A stretch of DNA of 24,395 bases from Flavobacteriales bacterium (GTDB lineage Bacteria; Bacteroidota; Bacteroidia; Flavobacteriales; Flavobacteriaceae), in assembly GCA_015494775.1 (NCBI GenBank), contig WGAP01000197.1, positions 1 through 24,395 of the forward strand. Direction: 5' to 3'. The notes under the pieces were generated by a model, which was given only the letters and a program-made list of their open reading frames with translations, did no database searches and was not told the origin of the DNA. Made by a program: the position numbers and the translations under genes. Numbering within the stretch: position 1 is the stretch's first letter; every line of letters starts with the position of its first letter. Below, in pieces: positions 7,595-16,321 of this stretch.

Positions 7595-8038
7595 ATGGCA
7601 TTTGAAATTAATACGGAAATCACAATAAATGCCACTCCCGAAAAAGTTTGGGTGGTGCTTACAAATTTTGAGGCGTATCCCGAATGGAATCCGTTCATTA
7701 AATCGATTCAAGGCAAAGTTGCAGCAGGAAACAAAATTAAAGTCAGGATTGAACCTCCGGGGGCAAAAGGAATGACTTTTAAGCCCAAAGTCTTAACTTT
7801 TGTGAAGCATAAAGAATTCAGTTGGTTAGGTCATGTATTACTGCCGGGAATTTTTGACGGCAAACATAAATTCGAACTAATAGACAATGGAAATGGAACA
7901 ACAACTTTTGTACAAAGTGAGACATTTAGAGGAATTTTAGTTCCATTCCTAAGAAAACAATTGAAACACAACACCAAAAACGGCTTTGTGGAAATGAACA
8001 AAAAACTGAAAGAATTGGTAGAAGGGGAAAAAATATAA
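7595..8038 (+). CDS. SRPBCC (START/Bet v1-like) domain protein
   Basis: The 147-aa protein is a single SRPBCC / polyketide-cyclase-2 type domain. It has the N-terminal strand FEINTEITINATPEKVWVVL, the hallmark FEAYPEWNPFIKSIQG, a middle strand pair (KVLTFVKHKEFSWLG, FELIDNGNGTTTFVQSE) and the long C-terminal helix NGFVEMNKKLKELVEG. Such proteins bind hydrophobic ligands in a central pocket, but the ligand cannot be told from sequence. The gene is noticeably more AT-rich than pepD before it and is followed by a GC-rich repeat, so it may have been acquired separately. It lies alone on the plus strand, convergent with the MFS gene. Confidence 0.8.
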   Translation: MAFEINTEITINATPEKVWVVLTNFEAYPEWNPFIKSIQGKVAAGNKIKVRIEPPGAKGMTFKPKVLTFVKHKEFSWLGHVLLPGIFDGKHKFELIDNGNGTTTFVQSETFRGILVPFLRKQLKHNTKNGFVEMNKKLKELVEGEKI

Positions 8039-8080
8039 GCACGATTTTATCGCATTGAGAATACCATGAAATGATACATA

Positions 8081-8098
8081 ACAAAACAGCCGTTTTGT
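8081..8098 (+). terminator. Possible weak terminator hairpin after the SRPBCC gene
   Basis: ACAAAAC (8081-8087) pairs with GTTTTGT (8092-8098) around the loop AGCC, and an AT-rich tail (AAATATTTTTG) follows. The stem is AT-rich, so efficiency is uncertain. Confidence 0.3.
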
Positions 8099-8159
8099 AA
8101 ATATTTTTGCTTCGTAAAATCAGCCGTCGAGTAATAAAATGCCGCACCTATTTTTTTCC

Positions 8160-8583
8160 GCGCCAGGGATGGGAGCGGTTATGCGGCGTAGGCGGCGAGC
8201 ATGCTTTTCCGCCCGGCGGAGGCGCCCGGCGGAAGCCCCACGCACGGGCGGGCGCGGGCGCGCGTGCCGCGCGCCCGCGCAAAAGCAGCGAGCCGACAAG
8301 CCGCATTTTAGCGGACAGCCCGGTGCCTGCCACGTGAGGAACGGCCGGTGTGAGCGTGCTCCGTCGCGCGAAACAGCGGCCGAGGCCCCGCCGCGCCGCC
8401 GAAGGCGCCGGGCGGATGGCCGGACGTAAACCTTTGAAAATCATTTGAAAACCCCGTCCCCGCGGCTTAGCCGCGGGGACGGGGACGGGGCCGACCGGCG
8501 TTAATTCCATCGTCCGGCCATCCGCCGCGGGCATTCGCCCGCCGGCGGGGCCCCGAACGAGTGCAGGCAGGCGCCCAAAAAAT
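8160..8583 (+). repeat. Intergenic repeat module C, long copy C2
   Basis: The head GCGCCAGGGATGGGAGCGG (8160-8178, continuing TTATGCG) is identical to 20027-20052. The tail TTTTAGCGGACAGCCCGG (8306-8323) matches the tail at 20146-20163. The head and tail are linked by a private GC-rich segment with arms ATGCGGC / GCCGCAT. The copy continues through CACGTGAGGAACGGCCGG, corresponding to CGCGTGAACGCCGGCGGG in the other copies. It then has a unique insert with nested palindromes (8411-8526) and ends in GGCGCCCAAAAAA, as the other copies do. It fills the convergent gap between the SRPBCC and MFS genes. Open frames inside it are GC-rich by-products. Confidence 0.7.
8411..8526. terminator. Nested perfect palindromes between convergent genes
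   Basis: The outer arms GGCGGATGGCCGGACG (8411-8426) and CGTCCGGCCATCCGCC (8511-8526) are a perfect 16-bp inverted repeat. Inside them CCCCGTCCCCGCGG (8452-8465) and CCGCGGGGACGGGG (8471-8484) form a perfect 14-bp stem around CTTAG. The place between two gene 3' ends suggests a bidirectional transcription stop, though no long T-run follows directly. Structure is certain; function is inferred. Confidence 0.5.
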
Positions 8584-9912
8584 TTATCCGAAATGTTGCT
8601 TCCAGTATTTTTGAAGCGGATAAATAATCAATCCCGAGGCGATAAACACAAGCATCATCATTACGATGGCCGCACGCATCGAACCCGTCCAATACTCCAA
8701 TACGCCCCAGGCAAACGAGCCCAAAACGATGGCGATTTTTTCGGCCACGTCGTAAAAGCTGAAATAGGTGGTGTGCACCGAGGGGTCGTCGGGAAGCATT
8801 TTGGAATAGGTGGAACGCGAGAGCGTTTGAATGGAGCCCATGACCATGCCCACCAGGCCGCCCAGGAAGTAAAAAAGATATTCGACGTTCGGATTGTTCT
8901 TGTCCAAACGAAAAGCCAGCACCGTAATAAGCGTCCAAATACCCAAAACGGTGAGCAAGGCATAGATGTTGCCCGTTTTTTCGGCCATTTTGGAAAACGA
9001 CAAGGCGCCCACAATGCCCACCAGTTGAACAATCAAAATGGTGAGGAGAAGTTTATCGGCCGGCAGTTCCAGTTCCTTGCTCCCGAACAGGCCGGCAATG
9101 TAGAAAATGGTTTGTGCGGCGAAGCTGTACAGGAAAAAACCGTAAAGAAAGCGTCGCAAAAAGGGTTGATGGCGAATGTTGTGCAGTACTTCCAGGAGTT
9201 TTACATAGCCCTTGGTGAGGTCTTTGATGCCGATGGAACGGGGTTTTTCGTAGATATTGTCGGGAAGTTTGCGAAAAGGAATCTGAGCAAAGAGCATCCA
9301 CCAAAGCCCTACGCTCACAAAGGAAATCCTGGCGGGCAAGGTAGGGTCGTCATGAATGCCGAACCAGCCGGGTTTCATGATCATCATCACATTGAAAATC
9401 ATCAGCAGTACCGAACCGATATAGCCGTAGGTAAAGCCCAGGGCACTGGCATAGTCCTGTTTTTCGGGCGGAGCGATTTCGGGCAAAAAGGCGTTGTAAA
9501 ACACCAATCCGCCCCAAAAGCCCACGCTGGCCAATATGCTGAACGCAAGCCCCCAAACCACATTTTCGCGTCCGGTGAAAAAGAAAAGCATAATGGTGGA
9601 GAAAGCGCCCAGATAGGTAAAAAATTTCATGAACATTTTTTTGTTGCCCGTATAATCGGCAATGGAGGACAACAAAGGCGAAAAAACGGCCACAATTAGG
9701 AAGGAAATAGCCAGGGCATAGGTGTAGAGTTCGGTATTTTTGAACATCATGCCCCAAAGAAAAATGCGGTCGTCGGAGCCGTGGCGGGTTACTTCTTCGT
9801 AAAAAACGGGAAAGATGGCCGAGCTAATTACCAGGGCGTAGGACGAATTGGCCCAGTCGTACATGGCCCAGGCGCGCAGGAGCTTTTTGTCGTAGCGGAC
9901 CTTAGCGTTCAT
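8584..9912 (-). CDS. MFS transporter, UMF1/Atg22-like permease
   Basis: This 442-aa polytopic inner-membrane protein has about 12 hydrophobic segments. The N-terminal LRAWAMYDWANSSYALVIS is the hallmark of the UMF1 (unknown major facilitator 1 / Atg22-like) family, followed by SSAIFPVFYEEVTRH. Further family-like features are the cytoplasmic loop with RKLPDNIYEKPRSIGIKD and the late GSIQTLSRSTYSKMLP. The substrate is unknown; relatives are linked to amino-acid or small-solute efflux. Its first 11 nt overlap the end of rmlA, so it is the last gene of the rmlB-rmlA operon. That might mean a link to surface glycan export or only shared transcription. Confidence 0.8.
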   Translation of the reverse strand: MNAKVRYDKKLLRAWAMYDWANSSYALVISSAIFPVFYEEVTRHGSDDRIFLWGMMFKNTELYTYALAISFLIVAVFSPLLSSIADYTGNKKMFMKFFTYLGAFSTIMLFFFTGRENVVWGLAFSILASVGFWGGLVFYNAFLPEIAPPEKQDYASALGFTYGYIGSVLLMIFNVMMIMKPGWFGIHDDPTLPARISFVSVGLWWMLFAQIPFRKLPDNIYEKPRSIGIKDLTKGYVKLLEVLHNIRHQPFLRRFLYGFFLYSFAAQTIFYIAGLFGSKELELPADKLLLTILIVQLVGIVGALSFSKMAEKTGNIYALLTVLGIWTLITVLAFRLDKNNPNVEYLFYFLGGLVGMVMGSIQTLSRSTYSKMLPDDPSVHTTYFSFYDVAEKIAIVLGSFAWGVLEYWTGSMRAAIVMMMLVFIASGLIIYPLQKYWKQHFG

Positions 9913-10780
9913 CGGTCAGTTTTCGGAGATAATCGGCATAGGAACTTTTGCCCATTTGCCGGGCGATGGCAAGCAAGTCGTTCTTATTTACCCACCGGTT
10001 GTTGAGGGCCACTTCTTCGGGGCAACCGATTTTGAGCCCCGTGCGCGCTTCGATGATGCGGATAAATTCGGTGGCTTGGGCCATGCTGTCGTGGGTGCCG
10101 GTATCGAGCCAGGCATAGCCGCGGCCCAGCAGTTCCACTTGCAACCGCCGTTCGAAAAGATACAAGCGGTTGAGGTCGGTAATTTCCAGCTCGCCCCGGG
10201 CCGAGGGCTTGATTTGCTTGGCTTTGGATGCTACGTCGTTGGGATAGAAATAAAGTCCGGTTACGGCAAAATTACTTCGGGGATTTTCGGGTTTTTCTTC
10301 AATGTCGATAACCTTCCCCGAAGCGTCGAAAACGGCAATACCGTAGCGTTGGGGGTCATTGACGGCATAGCCGAAAATGACGGCTTGGTTTTCCCGTTCC
10401 ACCGTTTGGCGGGCGTGTTGCAGAATGTTTTGCAATCCCCCGCCGTAGAAAAGGTTGTCGCCCAGGATCATACACACATTGTCGGAGCCGATAAAGTCTT
10501 CACCTATCAGGAAGGCCTGAGCCAGTCCGTCGGGTGAGGGTTGTTGGGCATAGCTCAGCCGGATGCCCCATTGGCTGCCGTCGCCCAGCAGTTGTTCGAA
10601 ACGCGGCAGGTCGTGAGGGGTGGAAATGATAAGGATGTCCCGGATGCCCGCCATCATCAAAACGCTGAGCGGGTAGTAGATCATGGGTTTGTCGTAAACA
10701 GGCAGCAGTTGTTTGGACACGGCCAGGGTTACGGGATAGAGCCGTGTTCCCGCGCCGCCGGCCAGGATGATTCCTTTCAT
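9902..10780 (-). CDS. rmlA: Glucose-1-phosphate thymidylyltransferase
   Basis: The enzyme makes dTDP-glucose from dTTP and glucose-1-phosphate, the first step to dTDP-rhamnose and related sugars. The nucleotide-binding loop GGAGTRLYP is at residues 8-16, with SKQLLPVYDKPMIYYPLS just after, then ILGDNLFYGGG and DIEEKPENPRSN. The length of 292 aa is exactly that of RmlA/RfbA. The start MKGIILAGG overlaps the rmlB stop by 4 nt (ATGA). rmlC and rmlD are not in the window, so the final sugar is not fixed by this locus alone. Confidence 0.93.
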   Translation of the reverse strand: MKGIILAGGAGTRLYPVTLAVSKQLLPVYDKPMIYYPLSVLMMAGIRDILIISTPHDLPRFEQLLGDGSQWGIRLSYAQQPSPDGLAQAFLIGEDFIGSDNVCMILGDNLFYGGGLQNILQHARQTVERENQAVIFGYAVNDPQRYGIAVFDASGKVIDIEEKPENPRSNFAVTGLYFYPNDVASKAKQIKPSARGELEITDLNRLYLFERRLQVELLGRGYAWLDTGTHDSMAQATEFIRIIEARTGLKIGCPEEVALNNRWVNKNDLLAIARQMGKSSYADYLRKLTDER

Positions 10781-11841
10781 GATTGCAAGCGGTTTTTATA
10801 CATTTTGTCGTAGTAATCGCGATAGGCGCCCGAAGTAACGGCTTCGAGCCAATCGGTGTTTTCCAGATACCAACGCACGGTTTTCCGGAGTCCTTCGTCC
10901 CAGGAAGTGCGCGGAGCCCAACCGAGCGTTTGCTTGATTTTGGACGTATCGATGGCATAGCGCCAATCGTGGCCGGCACGGTCGCGTACAAAACGGATGA
11001 GTTCCTTGGAAGTGCCGGCGGGTTGGCGTCCGAGCAATTCGTCGGTAATTTCGCACAGTTTTTCCACCACGTCGATGTTGCGTTGCTCATTGTTACCGCC
11101 GATGTTGTAGGTTTCACCCGCTTGGCCGCGATGGAAAATCAGGTCGATGGCTTGGGCGTGGTCTTCCACATAGAGCCAGTCGCGCACGTTTTCGCCGCGC
11201 CCGTAAACGGGAATGGGTTGGCGGCGGATGATGTTGCGAATGGTCAGGGGGATGAGTTTTTCGGGGAATTGATAGGGGCCGTAGTTGTTGGAGCAATTGG
11301 AAATAACCACGGGGAGGCCGTAGGTGTCGCCGTAGGCGCGCACAAAATGGTCAGAAGCGGCCTTGGAGGCCGAATAGGGACTGTGCGGGTCGTAGGGCGT
11401 TTGTTCGGTGAACAGGCCTTCGTTGCCCAAGGCGCCATAGACTTCGTCGGTGGAGATATGGTAAAAGCGTTTGCCTTCGTAATTGCCGTTCCAAAGCATC
11501 CGTGCGGCGTTGAGCAGGTTAACCGTGCCCAGGACGTTGGTGCGCACAAAGGCATCGGGGTTGTCGATGGAACGGTCCACGTGGGATTCGGCAGCCAAGT
11601 GGATGACACCGTCGAAGCGTTCGCGGAGGAACAGGTCTTTGAGGAACGCGAAATCGTTGATGTCGCCGCGGACAAAACGGTAGTTGGGAGCATTTTCCAC
11701 ATCCCGCAGGTTGAGCAAATTGCCGGCATAGGTCAATTTGTCCAAATTAACGATACGGTATCCGGGATATTGGCGGACAAAGCGCCTGACCACGTGGGAA
11801 CCGATAAAACCGGCACCGCCGGTGATGAGGATTTTTTTCAT
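10777..11841 (-). CDS. rmlB: dTDP-glucose 4,6-dehydratase
   Basis: This extended short-chain dehydrogenase converts dTDP-glucose to dTDP-4-keto-6-deoxyglucose with bound NAD. The start chosen is ATG at 11841 (MKKILITGGAGFIGSHV), which puts the G-x-x-G-x-x-G motif at residues 8-14. The open frame extends five codons further, but only to a TTG. Catalytic features are ISTDEVYG (T-D-E triad), SPYSASKAASDHFVRA (Y-x-x-x-K), VISNCSNNYGPYQFPEKLIP and RDWLYVEDHAQAI. Length 354 aa is typical. It is the first gene of a three-gene overlapping operon. Confidence 0.93.
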   Translation of the reverse strand: MKKILITGGAGFIGSHVVRRFVRQYPGYRIVNLDKLTYAGNLLNLRDVENAPNYRFVRGDINDFAFLKDLFLRERFDGVIHLAAESHVDRSIDNPDAFVRTNVLGTVNLLNAARMLWNGNYEGKRFYHISTDEVYGALGNEGLFTEQTPYDPHSPYSASKAASDHFVRAYGDTYGLPVVISNCSNNYGPYQFPEKLIPLTIRNIIRRQPIPVYGRGENVRDWLYVEDHAQAIDLIFHRGQAGETYNIGGNNEQRNIDVVEKLCEITDELLGRQPAGTSKELIRFVRDRAGHDWRYAIDTSKIKQTLGWAPRTSWDEGLRKTVRWYLENTDWLEAVTSGAYRDYYDKMYKNRLQS

Positions 11842-11863
11842 GGGCGGATGTTGCAAGTGATTT

Positions 11864-11871
11864 CAAAAATA
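11864..11871 (-). promoter_or_regulatory. Candidate -7 promoter element for the rml operon
   Basis: The minus strand reads TATTTTTG (TAnnTTTG), placed 22 bp before the rmlB ATG. No TTTG at the expected upstream distance was found, so confidence is low. Confidence 0.3.
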
Positions 11872-12069
11872 GGATTTTTCGGGCAAACGGACTTCATGCG
11901 GAGTGCAAAAAGTGTTTATCAATGACATTCCGGCAACGAAAAGACAAGGGATTTACTACTGAAAAATCGGTGGGAGAATAAGTTTGGTGAAGGCATGGGA
12001 AACAGGTTGGGATTAATTGTTGTCCGGTAAATTTTTTTGAAAGACAAAAATGAGGGAAGAGGAATAAAG

Positions 12070-14934
12070 CTATTCCCGAATAATCTCCCGTATCAGTTTC
12101 TCTATTTGCTTATTCTTGAATTGTGTTTTAAACTTGATTTTAACCGCATCGCCGAAAAATTTCTCGGCATACCGGATTTTTTGTAATTCCTGTGGATCTA
12201 ACATCTCATCTTCCTTGCCCTTAGTTTCCACCACAAAGTATAATCTTTTGGTGCTATCGTCAAAATGAAGCACATAGGCAAAATCCGGCGTGTAGGAACG
12301 TCCGCCGGCCACCGGAATTTTGATGGAGTTCTTGGGAATTTTGGTAAACACCACCACTTCGCGCAAATGTTTTTTGATGTTTTCCTTTTCCAACTCCGAA
12401 TCATAAAACAATTCTTCCAAAAAATAATTCTCCGCCACAGGATCATCATCATAAAAGAGTCCGATCAAATTCGAATCAATTTCCTTTTTGACCGTCCCGT
12501 CCGCATAAGTAAATTTGGTGGGATGAATACTGTTGGTTACTTTTTCATAAGCAATGCCGAATTTGTCAATGGCATTCAGCATCAAATAGGTATCGAATTT
12601 TTCCTTGATAATGCGAATGGTGGTCCGGTTCAAAAAAGGATTCATATCCACGCCGGCTTCCACAATGGATTGATGCAAGGTTTTGATATTCACATGTAAG
12701 GTCTTGGCCAATTCCCGCAAAAACTCACCGTATTTCATGGTTTTAACGGGAGTGAGCTCACTGGCATATACCGATTCTTCCTCTCTGACTTCGGCCCGCC
12801 CTTCAACAATTTCGATTTGTCCGGTGCGCTCCCGGATGCCTTCCACTTTGAAATGGGATTGATTTTCCTTCAAAAAGTCCCTAAAGAAAGATTTGAATTG
12901 GGATTCGTTGCAGAATTTGTATTCCAAAATCACTTTTTCGTTCAGCTTTTCCCACAGAGCTTTGAGTTCGGGATATTTTTCGGTGCGGATTCTTATTTTC
13001 CGGCTCTTGTCAGTGGCTTTGCGAACTTTGTTGGAGCCCACGCCTTCAAAGATGCGCGGAAAATGTTGTTTGATATAGGCAAATCCGCCGGGTTTGAACT
13101 TGTTGGTCCGCGTGATAACGTTGTTCTCATCCAAGGTTTCCAGCAATTCCTCTTCGCTCATGCCGTATTTTTCGCAAATAATCCTAATCATTCTGTCATC
13201 CAAGCGCTCGGGAACTTTCTCCATGGAAACGGCACCGGACTTTTCGTTGATTTCATGGCGTAGTCGTTCCACAAAATCGCTCTCGGTAAAATCCACAAAA
13301 TAATTCAAGTAAAACTGCTCGTCCTTAACGCGGTTGCCATATTCGTTCACCGGCAGGCGAAGGCCCCGGCCCACTTCTTGCAGTTTGGATATTTCGCTTC
13401 CGCTACTACGGAGTTTACAAATTTGAAAAACATTGGGGTTGTCCCACCCTTCGCGCAAGGTCCATTTGGAAAAAATAAACCGACGGGGATTGTTTAAATC
13501 CAATAAAGCTTGTTTGTCGTGTAAGATTTCGTTGATTTCTTTTTCAATCAACTCGTCTTTTTCAGTGTTGTCTTTGGAAAAATAACCTGCATGTGTCAGG
13601 CTGATGTTTTGAAGGGTTTTTTCCAAATAATTTCTGTAAAAAGGATCGGTTTCGGTTTGGAGCAAGTGCTCCGCCTCGGCACGGACATAATTTTCAAGCA
13701 TTTGCCGTATATATCCGTCTTTTTTACGGTATTCATCAATATTGTCAATAAAAAACAGTGTAAGCGGTTTGATTTTGACCTGGCGTTTGAGGAGTTTTCG
13801 TTCCACTCGGAAATGATTGTGCACGGCCTTGCGAATCATCATTTCCTGCAAGGTTTGGGCATAGGAATAGGGATTGATTTTGTCGCCTTTGGACAATTCC
13901 AATCCGTTGGATAGCAATACTTTGGTTTTGTTCAGGTTTTCAATGAACAAATCCTCCATAGCCGGATGTACGCGACTTAAACTTTCTTTGCGCATAAGCT
14001 TGAAAGATTGCTTTTTGCCGTTGTCGTTCAGTTCAAAGGTGGCCTCTTTCCCGTCGGTATTGACCAAGCGAACCATAGTGTTTTTCCCTTGTTCAAATTC
14101 CGTAATATGACCGATTACGCCCTTGACCAAATTGCGGTTGAAGGCATCCACGGCCGTGAGTTGATACACCAAATTTTCGTATTCCTTAAAGGTGGCGCCG
14201 TAGCGCAGGATAAATTGCGGATGCATTTTCATGATGTTTTCCCAGGTTTTATTGGCTTGGGAAAATTTGTGCGGCTCGTCGATGATCATAAAGGGCTTTA
14301 CGGCCGAAATGGCTTCGAAAGGAACATTGTATCGGTCAAACAATTCGGTGTCAAATTGCTCCTGCATGGTTTTGGAATTGATCATGCCCGCATTGATCAG
14401 CATCACTTGAATGTGGTTTTGGTCAAACGCGCCGGCCTCCGCAAAACTGCGCACCGCCGGCGGCATGTAGGTTTTTTTGTTTTTGCCGGCTTTTTTGCTC
14501 TCCACCACATGCAATTCGATGGTTTTGCCGTATTGTTCCTTGAAATGTTCGCGGGCGGCTTCGCTTTTGAGGAAGTTCACCGTGCCGGCTTTGATGGCCA
14601 GGGTGGGTACCACGATAACGAATTTGAAAATGCCGTAATTCTTATTGAGTTCAAAAATGGTTTTGGTATAGGTGTAGGTTTTGCCCGTCCCGGTTTCCAT
14701 CATGATGTCGATGATGTTGCTGTTGCGTTTTACGTTGGGCTTGATGCCGTTGAGTTGTTGGATATGCAAAATGTTTTCGGCATAGCGGTTGGTGCGGGTA
14801 AATAAAAATTCCGGATTGATAAACTGCTTCTCGCTTCCCTGCGGAAAGGCTATATCCACACCGCTAAAAACGCCCACCACGGCTTCGGTGGCTTGGGTTT
14901 GGTGCAACAGGTTTTTTTCGAAGTGGAGTTTCAT
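12070..14934 (-). CDS. res: Type III restriction enzyme, Res subunit (helicase-nuclease)
   Basis: Res is the ATP-dependent translocase/endonuclease that cleaves when two unmodified sites are met, in complex with Mod. The superfamily 2 motifs are in order: METGTGKT (Walker A, residues 79-86), MIIDEPHKF (DExH-type, DEPH at 219-222), INAGMINSK, FSKWTLREGWDNPNV near 490, and LQEVGRGLRLPVNEYG (motif VI). A C-terminal PD-(D/E)xK nuclease is visible as TPDFAYVLHF plus FVVETKGK (P883-D884, E903-T-K905). The length, 954 aa, is typical of Res, with no frameshift. Unusually, it is separated from mod by an ATPase gene, and it has its own predicted promoter embedded in a palindrome. Base composition is AT-richer than the rml and dcw genes, which suggests acquisition by transfer. 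Confidence 0.92.
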   Translation of the reverse strand: MKLHFEKNLLHQTQATEAVVGVFSGVDIAFPQGSEKQFINPEFLFTRTNRYAENILHIQQLNGIKPNVKRNSNIIDIMMETGTGKTYTYTKTIFELNKNYGIFKFVIVVPTLAIKAGTVNFLKSEAAREHFKEQYGKTIELHVVESKKAGKNKKTYMPPAVRSFAEAGAFDQNHIQVMLINAGMINSKTMQEQFDTELFDRYNVPFEAISAVKPFMIIDEPHKFSQANKTWENIMKMHPQFILRYGATFKEYENLVYQLTAVDAFNRNLVKGVIGHITEFEQGKNTMVRLVNTDGKEATFELNDNGKKQSFKLMRKESLSRVHPAMEDLFIENLNKTKVLLSNGLELSKGDKINPYSYAQTLQEMMIRKAVHNHFRVERKLLKRQVKIKPLTLFFIDNIDEYRKKDGYIRQMLENYVRAEAEHLLQTETDPFYRNYLEKTLQNISLTHAGYFSKDNTEKDELIEKEINEILHDKQALLDLNNPRRFIFSKWTLREGWDNPNVFQICKLRSSGSEISKLQEVGRGLRLPVNEYGNRVKDEQFYLNYFVDFTESDFVERLRHEINEKSGAVSMEKVPERLDDRMIRIICEKYGMSEEELLETLDENNVITRTNKFKPGGFAYIKQHFPRIFEGVGSNKVRKATDKSRKIRIRTEKYPELKALWEKLNEKVILEYKFCNESQFKSFFRDFLKENQSHFKVEGIRERTGQIEIVEGRAEVREEESVYASELTPVKTMKYGEFLRELAKTLHVNIKTLHQSIVEAGVDMNPFLNRTTIRIIKEKFDTYLMLNAIDKFGIAYEKVTNSIHPTKFTYADGTVKKEIDSNLIGLFYDDDPVAENYFLEELFYDSELEKENIKKHLREVVVFTKIPKNSIKIPVAGGRSYTPDFAYVLHFDDSTKRLYFVVETKGKEDEMLDPQELQKIRYAEKFFGDAVKIKFKTQFKNKQIEKLIREIIRE

Positions 14935-14956
14935 TTTTTCTTTTCGATTACGGTTT

Positions 14957-14986
14957 CAAACATATCAGGAGCAGAAAATTATCAAA
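14957..14986 (-). promoter_or_regulatory. Predicted promoter of res, -33 box inside palindrome
   Basis: On the minus strand TTTG (14983-14986) is followed by 18 bp and then TATGTTTG (14957-14964), close to the TTTG-N19-TAnnTTTG consensus. The TTTG belongs to the right arm of the palindrome at 14977-15015, so a factor bound there would occlude the promoter. Confidence 0.5.
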
Positions 14987-15015
14987 ACTCGCAAAAATTG
15001 CAAGTTTTGATAATT
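14977..15015. repeat. Palindromic repeat P, left copy (between ATPase and res)
   Basis: The left arm AATTATCAAAACTCGCAA and right arm TTGCAAGTTTTGATAATT are 18 nt each, with one mismatch, around the loop AAA. A stretch of 37 nt (14979-15015) is identical to 16314-16350 and in the same orientation. It lies 11 nt after the ATPase stop and 42 nt before the res start, so it may act as a terminator-like hairpin for one gene and as an operator for the other. Confidence 0.85.
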
Positions 15016-15026
15016 ACGGTATATTA

Positions 15027-16250
15027 CTACTGATTCAAAAGCCACTGAAAAACATTTTGATGGATGATTCCGTTTCGGTTTGAGGTAAAGGCATCGGTGG
15101 TGAGCAAGTATTTGGGATAGTTGTCCCTTAGTGTTTCCAGGGGTTTAAATTCCCGCTGTTCGGTATCGGGGCCTGTTAATTGCCAGGCCACCTGATAGTA
15201 TTCTATTTCGCCCCGGGGGTTTTTGGTTGTAAAATCTATTTCATTGTTCCTCAGCCTGCCGGTCCACACTTTATATCCCCGTCGGAGCAATTCCAAATAA
15301 ACCACATTTTCCAATATATGCCCGCGGTCGGCGGTTTTTTCGCGTCCGGTCAAAACGTTCAACAAGCCCGGGTCCACGATATAATATTTTTCGCGCGTAG
15401 CCAGTTGTTTACGCCCTTTGAGGTCGAAGCGGTGAACCCGGTAAAACACATAACTGGCCACCAAATAATCGATATATTTTTCCACCGTGGCATGATGAAT
15501 GCTTTGGCCGTCGGCTTTTAGGGCTTTGGAAATACTGCTCGGCGAAACCGGACTTCCGATGTTTCCGGCCAAATATTTGACCAAGTTAGCAAAAGCACGT
15601 TTGTCGTATATTTTATAACGTTGGGTAATGTCTTTTTCAATAATGGTATTGTAGAGGGCTTGGAGATATTCATAAATTTTATCATAACCTTCGTCGCGCA
15701 ATTCGATACCTTTGGGCAAGGAAGTTTCGTTGACATAGTCGAAAAACAAGGCCTCGTAGTTCAAATACTTGTTACCAGTGTCAATGTTCCGTCCTTCCAA
15801 ATATTCGGCAAAGGAAAAAGGTAAAACGGATATTTCGATATAACGTCCGCTGAGCAAGGTGGCCCATTCGCCCGAAAGGAAAAAAGCATTGGACCCGGTG
15901 ATGTAGATGTCCGTGTTTTCGGTGGCATACAGGCCGTCAACCAGTTTCTCGAATTGCGGAATGTTCTGGACTTCGTCCAGAAAAATATAGTTTTTACGAC
16001 CCCTTTGTAACTTTGCCTTGATGTCAAAATATAGGGTATCCCAGGTTTTGTTCAGGTAATGTTCGGGTAGTTCGAAATTGTAGAATTGAATTTGTTCCGG
16101 TGCTATTCCCGAGTCCAGCAATTGGTCCCTGAACATTTCCAGTAGCGTGGATTTGCCCGCGCGACGAAGGCCAGTAACCACTTTGATCAGGTCTTTGTCC
16201 TTGTAGGACGCCAGTTTGTCGTGATATATTTTCCGTTTGACCTTTTTCAT
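15027..16250 (-). CDS. AAA-family ATPase with DUF4143 C-terminal domain
   Basis: The 407-aa protein has an AAA_14-type ATPase domain with Walker A GLRRAGKST (residues 27-35) and Walker B IFLDEVQNIP (D92-E93), then sensor-like IYITGSNAFFLSGE. The DUF4143 half carries EYLEGRNID, KALKADGQSIHHATVEKYID (winged-helix-like), YYIVDPGLLNVLTGR and the nuclease-like end NEIDFTTKNPRGEIEYYQVAW, in which E-I-D-F and Q-V-A recall a degraded PD-(D/E)xK fold. The cellular role of this family is not established. It is bracketed by two palindromes in direct orientation and divides the mod-res pair. Its own promoter is predicted at 16288-16321. Confidence 0.85.
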   Translation of the reverse strand: MKKVKRKIYHDKLASYKDKDLIKVVTGLRRAGKSTLLEMFRDQLLDSGIAPEQIQFYNFELPEHYLNKTWDTLYFDIKAKLQRGRKNYIFLDEVQNIPQFEKLVDGLYATENTDIYITGSNAFFLSGEWATLLSGRYIEISVLPFSFAEYLEGRNIDTGNKYLNYEALFFDYVNETSLPKGIELRDEGYDKIYEYLQALYNTIIEKDITQRYKIYDKRAFANLVKYLAGNIGSPVSPSSISKALKADGQSIHHATVEKYIDYLVASYVFYRVHRFDLKGRKQLATREKYYIVDPGLLNVLTGREKTADRGHILENVVYLELLRRGYKVWTGRLRNNEIDFTTKNPRGEIEYYQVAWQLTGPDTEQREFKPLETLRDNYPKYLLTTDAFTSNRNGIIHQNVFQWLLNQ

Positions 16251-16287
16251 GAATTTTGATGCGCGTTTGACAGGCTTTTATGGCTAA

Positions 16288-16321
16288 CAAATATAGTCAT
16301 TATCCGGTAAGATTTATCAAA
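16288..16321 (-). promoter_or_regulatory. Predicted promoter of the ATPase gene, -33 box inside palindrome
   Basis: On the minus strand the perfect -7 box TATATTTG (16288-16295) is preceded by TTTG (16318-16321) at 22 bp, slightly longer than the usual 19-21. The TTTG again lies in the palindrome's arm, as at res. The -7 box is 38 nt before the ATG at 16250. Confidence 0.45.

Noticed and set aside
8148..8534. Open frames of 96-128 aa in the GC-rich interval
   Set aside because: They arise from repeat module C with its nested palindromes; products are Arg/Pro/Ala-rich and not alike between copies.
8593..9699. Plus-strand 368-aa open frame antisense to the MFS gene
   Set aside because: Composition is rich in H, Q and G without any domain. 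It mirrors the codon bias of the clearly real permease on the other strand.
10783..11925. Plus-strand 380-aa open frame antisense to rmlB
   Set aside because: The opposite strand carries an intact rmlB with all catalytic motifs; the antisense product shows no recognisable fold or start signal.
14008..14805. Plus-strand 265-aa open frame antisense to res
   Set aside because: Res motifs are continuous on the minus strand and the antisense frame has low-complexity FVG-rich content only.
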